DNA of 64,000 nucleotides from Mucilaginibacter kameinonensis (GTDB lineage: Bacteria > Bacteroidota > Bacteroidia > Sphingobacteriales > Sphingobacteriaceae): the NCBI RefSeq assembly GCF_003675385.1, contig NZ_RCWZ01000003.1:1116001-1180000 (forward strand), read 5' to 3'. The position numbers were made by a program, and so were the translations under genes. Shown piece after piece: positions 58,801 to 64,000 of the stretch; position 1 is the stretch's first letter, and every line of letters starts with the position of its first letter. Under the pieces are notes generated by a model. That model saw only the letters and a program-made list of their open reading frames with translations, did not search any database and had not been told where the DNA came from.

Positions 58801-59370
58801 TTGGCTATAAGGGAAGGTTATATTCTTAAACCCTTATCGAAAACTATGAAAAACGTAAATATAAACGAATACATATCTGTGAAAAATGCGGGAATAGTCT
58901 TGCTTAATAACTATATCCCCATGTTGTTTGAACGTATTGGCCTCACCAAAGAAAAGGCTTTTATTAATGATACAGCACGTACAGACGCTCCTCATTACCT
59001 GCAATTCTTAGTGACCGGCTTTGGAGAAACGGAGGATAATTTATTGGCAGTTAATAAAGTGTTATGTGGGATTCAGTTGTCGGAAACTTTATTACCAGGG
59101 ATCAACATCAACGAAGGGCAACAACAACTAATTGAAAGCCTAATGCAAGCGATTATTGGCTACTGGCCGGAAATAGGAAACACGTCTATCGAGGGGTTCA
59201 GAGGAAACTGGCTGATACGAGAAGGTTTGCTTAGAGAATTTGAAGAACGATGGGAACTTACAGTTAAAAAACGCGCATACGACCTGCTAATTTCCTGCTC
59301 TCCGTTTTCCTTTTCGATAATCAAATACCCATGGATGCCAAAACCGCTTCACGTGAACTGGCCTTATTAA
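58801..59370 (+). CDS. C-terminal fragment of a contractile-injection-system tape-measure protein (CIS_TMP family)
   Basis: Up to 189 residues matching the end of the CIS_TMP family: NAGIVLLNNYIPMLFERIGL, HYLQFLVTGFGETEDNLLAV then NKVLCGIQL, IGYWPEIGNTSIEGFRGNWL, REGLLREFEERWELTVKKRA and the closing LPxMK-type IIKYPWMPKPLHVNW. Family proteins are normally several hundred residues long; here the frame opens only after a TAG at 58753-58755 and has no ATG until 58846 (TTG 58801 is the other candidate). No other contractile-injection gene lies in the window. It is therefore probably a relic of a lost or rearranged locus, cut close to the MITE copy at 58557-58679. Confidence 0.72.
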   Translation: MAIREGYILKPLSKTMKNVNINEYISVKNAGIVLLNNYIPMLFERIGLTKEKAFINDTARTDAPHYLQFLVTGFGETEDNLLAVNKVLCGIQLSETLLPGININEGQQQLIESLMQAIIGYWPEIGNTSIEGFRGNWLIREGLLREFEERWELTVKKRAYDLLISCSPFSFSIIKYPWMPKPLHVNWPY

Positions 59371-59494
59371 CAGGTAGTATCGATAATATTTTATTACATT
59401 CATTTGGGAAGAGCGTTTTTGTCCAACTGGCACGAGTAGCAGCGTAGGTTTAAAGGCTAAAGCTGCTCCCAACCTCCCCACTTGTTCCGCGCGA

Positions 59495-60064
59495 TTAGAT
59501 GGCCATATTTAATACCCGTGCTATACGATCAGCTACATCCTCCGAATCCTCATTATAACACAAGTAAAGACTTTCGCTATCATATCCTTTTATACAAAAC
59601 ATATCGGTGAGCTCATTTCTCAGATGTTTTATACCATCTATACCCCTTTTTCCATGCTCAAACAGGTAGGTTAAATAATCATCTAATGAAAACGGAAAAC
59701 GAGGGACAAAAAAATCACAGGCATAAAACAATTTCCAGCTATCAATAATCAAGTCCGGAATAGATGAATCAAACTTAATCGCAGCTATGCTTGCGAAACG
59801 CCTGCTGTCAAGCTGATCTACCAAATAGTATTGCCCATGGCTTTCAAAATGATTGATTACAGATTTTCTTAACCTTATTAATTCATTTTCTGCCGTAAGG
59901 TCCTCTTCCCTCATCAAAAAGAAAAACAGCGTATCCCCTTCAACAAACAAATTTGAGAAGATATCCTTGAGCTTAATTACGTCATCAGGACTATCATAAA
60001 TATCAAAGCCACCCAGTGAAAGTTTTATATAACCGCCATTTAATTGTTCCTTTTTGTATCCCAT
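59495..60064 (-). CDS. Hypothetical protein
   Basis: A 189-residue acidic protein without signal peptide or membrane helix (MGYKKEQLNGGYIKLSLGGF, LFVEGDTLFFFLMREEDLTA, FESHGQYYLVDQLDSRRFAS, FSLDDYLTYLFEHGKRGIDG). I chose the ATG at 60064 over a TTG at 60082. It stands alone between the tape-measure fragment and a secreted hypothetical. No family is recognised. Confidence 0.65.
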   Translation of the reverse strand: MGYKKEQLNGGYIKLSLGGFDIYDSPDDVIKLKDIFSNLFVEGDTLFFFLMREEDLTAENELIRLRKSVINHFESHGQYYLVDQLDSRRFASIAAIKFDSSIPDLIIDSWKLFYACDFFVPRFPFSLDDYLTYLFEHGKRGIDGIKHLRNELTDMFCIKGYDSESLYLCYNEDSEDVADRIARVLNMAI

Positions 60065-60112
60065 ATCAATTACCGGAGCCAAAGATAAGTGAGGTTTTGT
60101 ACACCATTGACA

Positions 60113-60568
60113 TTACTGCATTAAAGCCGCCGTTTCCTTCTGAAATTTGATATTAGCCTGCTTAGCCTGCGCTATGGCCACGTCCAGTTGCTTATATTCG
60201 GGTGTACCAAACCGGTACGTGCCGGGAACAGGACAAACGCCATTCGGACACATAGCCCAGTTTTGTTCGGTATGGGATTTTCCGTTATCGTAACGTATTA
60301 TCATAAAGGCGTCCCTGAGCTCCGCTTTAAAGTTGGCATTAACTTTTTTGGGGGTGTTTTTTTTGGTGGTTTTAATCTTTGATATTTTCACCACAAATAA
60401 TTGCTGCGAAATCAATACTTGCCGTACTTTCTCCGTAACAAGAATTGAATCTGCCGGTGGCTTGCCGCTCGTCAAGGCATAAACATCGCCACAATTGGAC
60501 GATACAAAAAAGGCCGTTAGTAACAATAAACCGATTGTCAGGATAATCGTTTTTCGGGTAGGTTTCAT
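60113..60568 (-). CDS. Secreted or lipid-anchored hypothetical protein
   Basis: A 151-residue protein with a clear N-terminal signal (TIILTIGLLLLTAFFVSS followed by NCGDV, so a non-standard lipobox is possible). The mature part is basic in the middle (KISKIKTTKKNTPKKVNANF) and has a Cys pair in MCPNGVCPVPGTY. No family is recognised. The start is the ATG complementary to 60566-60568. It follows the membrane protein gene at 60644 by 75 bases on the same strand. Confidence 0.65.
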   Translation of the reverse strand: MKPTRKTIILTIGLLLLTAFFVSSNCGDVYALTSGKPPADSILVTEKVRQVLISQQLFVVKISKIKTTKKNTPKKVNANFKAELRDAFMIIRYDNGKSHTEQNWAMCPNGVCPVPGTYRFGTPEYKQLDVAIAQAKQANIKFQKETAALMQ

Positions 60569-60643
60569 TTGTGATTTGGTTTATAGCATAAAAGTAACTT
60601 ATGATTACTGCTTTTGCAATAGCCTTTAATAGTCTCAATCAAA

Positions 60644-61579
60644 CTAAACCTCTTCACCTTTATCAATTACCCGGGCCAACCTCACCCGAAGTTGCTCGTG
60701 TAACCTGAAGTTTTTATAGGAGTAAATAGCACCCAAAACAATAACTGCCATCACCAAAACATTCCAATAAAAATATTGGTGCGATGGGTGATGTAACACC
60801 ATCGGCAATAACGACATGGCGTACGAGGGCGTTAGTTTAAACGACACCAACCGCATCATAAGCGATACGGCTATAATATCTACCAATGCAGCCAACAGCA
60901 GGTTATTTAAAAAATACAGGCTCTGAATGCCGATATAAGCAGCCAGGCTCAGGCAAATTACCTGCTTATAAAACATCTTGAAGGTGTACTCCTCTTTATG
61001 CATTGATTCATAGCCCACCACCAAAACCGGCGGAATAGCGGCAATATACATCCAGCCATTTTGCGCGCAGATGAGCACCCAGGCCGATACAAAAATGATA
61101 TATAGGATATTATCCTGCGGTCTTTGTCGCTTTGAAACCATTGGAGCCGGCAATGCTTGGCGCTTTGCATAGAGACTTATAGCCAGTATGAACGTCAGCG
61201 TCAGAATAGAGACTATAAAATACACCGATGTGGCATTGGTGATAACAGGCAGCAGACCGGTTGCCAACGCCGGGGCCAGACCGCTCTTAAACACCCGAAG
61301 CGTTAACAATACAAACATCACAGCCAATATGAGTTTTGCCGCAAGGTTAACATCCATCCTGTTAATCATGAAGCCACCTATGGCGGTTATAGAAGGCAAA
61401 AGGAAAATATGTAGCGGTTTAGCTAACCATGCCTGATGCTCATGGATCAGGCAGCCAACGGCAAGCGCTGCCATTTCCGGCAGTATAATTTCTTTATCGT
61501 TAAATATAAGGGATGCGCCAATCATCATAAATATCAGCGCGTATCCAAATGCGCTTTTAAGCGGCAATATCTTTTTCAT
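60644..61579 (-). CDS. Multi-pass membrane protein (unknown, HPP-like at most)
   Basis: A 311-residue protein made of about ten hydrophobic segments (SAFGYALIFMMIGASLIFND, LILAVMFVLLTLRVFKSG, YFIVSILTLTFILAISLYA, YIIFVSAWVLICAQ, LAAYIGIQSLYFLNNLL). The pattern of Pro/Gly-rich turns (LAPALATGLLPVITNATS) recalls HPP-type membrane proteins but the signature is not there. I chose ATG 61579 over a TTG at 61630. Transport or membrane organisation is possible; function unknown. Confidence 0.65.
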   Translation of the reverse strand: MKKILPLKSAFGYALIFMMIGASLIFNDKEIILPEMAALAVGCLIHEHQAWLAKPLHIFLLPSITAIGGFMINRMDVNLAAKLILAVMFVLLTLRVFKSGLAPALATGLLPVITNATSVYFIVSILTLTFILAISLYAKRQALPAPMVSKRQRPQDNILYIIFVSAWVLICAQNGWMYIAAIPPVLVVGYESMHKEEYTFKMFYKQVICLSLAAYIGIQSLYFLNNLLLAALVDIIAVSLMMRLVSFKLTPSYAMSLLPMVLHHPSHQYFYWNVLVMAVIVLGAIYSYKNFRLHEQLRVRLARVIDKGEEV

Positions 61580-61628
61580 TGTCGGAAAACTCTGATTGAA
61601 TAGTACAATCAATAAACGTGGTAAAGTC

Positions 61629-61666
61629 AAAATAAAAGCCCCATAGCACTCGCTGCATGGGGCTTT
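61629..61666 (-). terminator. Rho-independent terminator (minus strand)
   Basis: AAAGCCCCAT at 61635-61644 pairs with ATGGGGCTTT at 61657-61666, and the minus strand continues with a T-rich tract (TTTTATTTTG). It ends transcription from cynS, about 135 bases downstream of that gene. Confidence 0.75.
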
Positions 61667-61799
61667 AAAACCTAAACCTTATCACAAATCAATGAGTGCT
61701 TGGGGCACTCAGAAATTATTGTGTAAAATTAACACATTCACAGCAAACGGTATAATAAAAATTAAACCTAATAGGTTTAAGCACTCAAACAGAAGGCTT

Positions 61800-62243
61800 T
61801 TACCACTTCTTAAAGGGCAGGAATTTACCTTCCATAACCACTTTAACACGGTCGCCGGCAGGGTTTTCAACCTTGCTGATATCCATGGTAAAATCAATAG
61901 CGCTCATGATACCGTCGCCAAATTGCTCGTTGATGATAGCTTTCAGCGTTGTGCCATACACGAGCAGCAATTCATAAAAACGGTATTGGGTTGGATCCTT
62001 AGGCGGCATCTGGTCTAACGAACCCCTGTCCGGAATCTCCTGTAAAGAAGCTATAATTTCGGCATCAAGGTCAAGCAGTTCGCCAATCTTCTCGGCTTCG
62101 TGTTTTTCCATTACAGCCTGCCCGTGCAATGCAAGGGTTGTCCATACCAGGCTCCGACCAATGGCATCGGCCAATGCCTGGTATTTAACCTGTTTATTTT
62201 TGATCTGCCTGATGATGATTTCAGTGGCGATTACTCTGTTCAT
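61800..62243 (-). CDS. cynS: Cyanase (cyanate hydratase)
   Basis: Cyanase converts cyanate and bicarbonate to ammonia and carbon dioxide. The 147-residue protein shows the N-terminal helical domain (ALADAIGRSLVWTTLALHGQ) and the conserved C-terminal part. Arg 88, Glu 91 (YRFYE) and Ser 114 (GIMSAIDF) keep the spacing of the E. coli catalytic triad Arg 96, Glu 99 and Ser 122. Length is close to the usual 150-160. It stands as a single gene with a terminator; no cynT or cynX partner is in the window. Confidence 0.93.
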   Translation of the reverse strand: MNRVIATEIIIRQIKNKQVKYQALADAIGRSLVWTTLALHGQAVMEKHEAEKIGELLDLDAEIIASLQEIPDRGSLDQMPPKDPTQYRFYELLLVYGTTLKAIINEQFGDGIMSAIDFTMDISKVENPAGDRVKVVMEGKFLPFKKW

Positions 62244-62355
62244 TTTGCTTTTCTTTTTTAGTCAAAATTAGCAGTTAGTAACCTGTAACTATGGTGCTTT
62301 TCAGGTAAGCAATGGTATTAATCAACGATTATGATAGTTTGACATAAAAGCAACA

Positions 62356-63606
62356 TTATTCCAGCAACAGCGCATCCTCATCATCAGTAAGATTAAGCTG
62401 AATAGTATCGTTGCCTGCTATACCTTCAATGCTGCCGCGGATGTGGGCCGCGCTTAACAGTACCTTATCCAATTGCTTTTCGCGGGCTTTCCAGAGTTTC
62501 TCCATGGCATCACGCTCACGTTGAATAGACTGGCGCATACTCATATAGCCTTCACGAATAGCTTTCCATTGTTCCGAAAATTCACTGCTGGTAAGGTAAT
62601 CATATAGCAAGTGCATTTTATCGCCTTTATTATCCTGCGATTTAGCAAGGTTCGAGAGCTTCATTACCCCATCCCTTAAAATGTACGACACGGCTTTCAC
62701 CTCGTCAAAACTACAGATCCACACACCGTCACGTTCGCCAAAGCAATCCATTCCTTTAGGATAACATTGAGTTACAATAACGGCTACGTCAACGCCCATG
62801 CTGCGCATGTCTTTCTTCAGTTTCTCGATCCAATCCATCGAAAAAGCATTGGTACGCTTACTTTCGTAAATGATTTTGCCGCACTCCTGCCCAAATTGAT
62901 TTCGTACCGTTTGCACGCAGTCGGCACCACGCACGCCCTTCCCTACCTCGCTAATGATATCAAACGGGAAATAATTACGCAGCGCTTCTTCCAGTATCAG
63001 TTCCTGAACCTCGCCTTGCAGCTGCATCGAGCCCTGTTCGGCTTTACGTTTCATTTCGTCGGCCAGTTTCTTTTGGTCTTCGAGTTGTTTCTCCAGTTCC
63101 TTAACCTTCAGCTGATATTCAGTATCTTTTATATTATGGCGTTCGGCTTCCTGCTTGCGGATCTGCTCGGTAAGTTCGTTCCGTTGCTCCTGCAGTTTAC
63201 GTTGTACAGCCAGTTCCATCTCTTCTTCCTTCTGCTTCAACTGACTTTCGCGCTGTAAAAACTCCAGTTCCTTCTGTCGGGCTTGCTTTAGCTTTTCTTC
63301 AGTTTCAGTAGCTGAGTTTTTGAGTAAAAGCAATTGGTTCTCAAAATCCTCGCTTATGGTTTTGCGCAGGTTATCTTCAAGTGTTTGCTGCAACTGCTTT
63401 TTTTCGTTGTTAAGCCGTTGTTCAAAAGCAACCTGTTGCTGACGCTCCTTGTTTAAAAACTCCTCATCCTTTTTGCGGTATTCCTCCTCTTTTTGACGGG
63501 TATAATCCATCATTTTAACCCTGAGTTGTTTTTTATACTCTTCGGCCATTACCTCTTCTATCGGAAAACCGAAACCGCAACTTGGACACTTAACTTCTGT
63601 AGCCAT
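62356..63606 (-). CDS. DUF2130 protein with zinc-ribbon, long coiled coil and nuclease-like C-terminal domain
   Basis: A 416-residue protein. Residues 1-20 hold a half zinc-ribbon (CPSCG, residues 8-12). A charged coiled coil runs from about 25 to 205 (EEEYRKKDEEFLNKERQQQV and repeats). The C-terminal DUF2130 domain follows: FPFDIISEVGKGVRGADCVQ, then CGKIIYESKRTNAFSMDWIE, a D..ExK arrangement like PD-(D/E)XK nucleases. Then come VAVIVTQCYPKGMD and a helical end. The domain call is firm; nuclease activity is inferred from the motif. The neighbour cynS gives no clue. Confidence 0.85.
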   Translation of the reverse strand: MATEVKCPSCGFGFPIEEVMAEEYKKQLRVKMMDYTRQKEEEYRKKDEEFLNKERQQQVAFEQRLNNEKKQLQQTLEDNLRKTISEDFENQLLLLKNSATETEEKLKQARQKELEFLQRESQLKQKEEEMELAVQRKLQEQRNELTEQIRKQEAERHNIKDTEYQLKVKELEKQLEDQKKLADEMKRKAEQGSMQLQGEVQELILEEALRNYFPFDIISEVGKGVRGADCVQTVRNQFGQECGKIIYESKRTNAFSMDWIEKLKKDMRSMGVDVAVIVTQCYPKGMDCFGERDGVWICSFDEVKAVSYILRDGVMKLSNLAKSQDNKGDKMHLLYDYLTSSEFSEQWKAIREGYMSMRQSIQRERDAMEKLWKAREKQLDKVLLSAAHIRGSIEGIAGNDTIQLNLTDDEDALLLE

Positions 63607-63771
63607 ATTATTATTTATGAGGAAAGTTTTTCCCGGAAACCAAAGATAGGGAATTTACGTTTAGCATATAAAAACAGTAATGCCGGGCTTTATTAACATT
63701 ATTGTAACAAAATGAAACTATGATGATAACAATCTATTGCAATTGCCGTTTATATTGCCGAAGTTTATAAC

Positions 63772-64000
63772 ATGCAGATATTGAGAATAGGAAAGGTAAT
63801 GTGGAGTCATGATTATGACCTGGGCACATTAGGGGTGGCTAACGACGGAGGCGCATTATTTGCATTTACCGCACCGCCACATCACCATACCGGCGAAATT
63901 ATACTTACCCCTAAAAGTATTGTACTTGATGGCGATGGCTATGAGCATATCCCGCTCGACAGCCTGGAGCAGCTGTACTTAGGATTCGATGAGTTTTACA
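63772..64000 (+). CDS. Hypothetical protein, 3'-truncated by the window edge
   Basis: An open frame from ATG 63772 to the end of the window gives 76 residues (MQILRIGKVMWSHDYDLGTL, then GVANDGGALFAFTAPPHHHT and LDGDGYEHIPLDSLEQLYL). It starts 165 bases from the divergent DUF2130 gene. It reads as a soluble protein with a His-rich turn (PPHHHTG); the family is not recognised. Confidence 0.65.
   Translation, partial: MQILRIGKVMWSHDYDLGTLGVANDGGALFAFTAPPHHHTGEIILTPKSIVLDGDGYEHIPLDSLEQLYLGFDEFY

Noticed and set aside
59331..59447. 38-codon frame overlapping the end of the tape-measure fragment
   Set aside because: Too short and without homology evidence; it overlaps real coding sequence.
62767..63258. 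163-codon plus-strand frame opposite the DUF2130 gene
   Set aside because: It is the mirror of a coiled-coil region, where the regular codon pattern leaves the other strand open.

Overview
The window is a chromosomal segment of a Bacteroidota bacterium, most likely a Sphingobacteriaceae member close to Mucilaginibacter or Pedobacter. The evidence is SusC/SusD/SusE-type genes, ECF sigma/FecR pairs, STN-domain TonB receptors, DUF4249 and DUF4974 domains, Bacteroidota-type promoters (TTTG-N19-TAnnTTTG) and a probable sphingolipid gene set. No rRNA, tRNA, CRISPR array, integrase or transposase gene was found.

Layout. (1) 1-2439: three co-directional lipid genes, a CDP-alcohol phosphatidyltransferase (5' end outside the window), an FA2H/Scs7-like fatty-acid 2-hydroxylase and an AUR1-like PAP2 enzyme; together they suggest inositol-phosphorylceramide synthesis. 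(2) 2852-10779: housekeeping and accessory genes, including a membrane TPR-like protein broken at a poly-A tract, a CAP protein, a DbpA-like helicase with DUF1456, truC, a NagX-like membrane acyltransferase, rlmF and a MazG-like pyrophosphohydrolase. (3) 11056-19923: a large TonB receptor, then an ECF sigma / FecR / STN-TonB receptor / DUF4249 lipoprotein system in which a divergent RibD-like reductase gene separates sigma from FecR. (4) 20244-22839: an overlapping membrane-tailed DnaQ-like exonuclease and a cNMP/CBS/DUF294 nucleotidyltransferase. (5) 23548-32815 (minus): a polysaccharide utilisation locus, ECF sigma, FecR, SusC, SusD, SusE and a GH76 alpha-1,6-mannanase, pointing to alpha-mannan. 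(6) 32912-37104 (minus): a STAND/NACHT-like NTPase, a DUF892 ferritin-like protein and a PAS protein with an H-box but no kinase ATPase domain. (7) 37293-50626 (mostly minus): an exopolysaccharide cluster with Wza-like exporter, glycosyltransferases, four hexapeptide acyltransferases, polymerase, flippase and a Wzc-like tyrosine kinase, but no visible initiating phosphoglycosyltransferase.

(8) 51073-55361: an NAD module. NrtR precedes a NadM-Nudix fusion, a NAMPT-type NadV and a PRPP-synthetase-like protein; these could recycle ADP-ribose plus nicotinamide into NAD. A promoter in front of nadM carries two copies of a dyad that are candidate NrtR operators. (9) 55460-59370: visibly AT-richer accessory DNA. 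It begins with a SIR2-TPR (probable NADase defence) gene interrupted by one in-frame TGA where the family has Gly. It continues with a three-gene cassette bracketed by two direct copies of a 125-bp MITE-like element and ends with an orphan C-terminal piece of a contractile-injection tape-measure protein. (10) 59495-64000: hypothetical proteins, a cyanase and a DUF2130 coiled-coil protein.

Intergenic regions carry several families of palindromic REP/REPIN-like repeats. Phased TGAAC motifs (9-10 bp steps) recur upstream of the STAND gene, the DUF1972 glycosyltransferase gene and the wzc gene, and may mark a shared regulon. All functional calls rest on reading the sequence; no database search was run.
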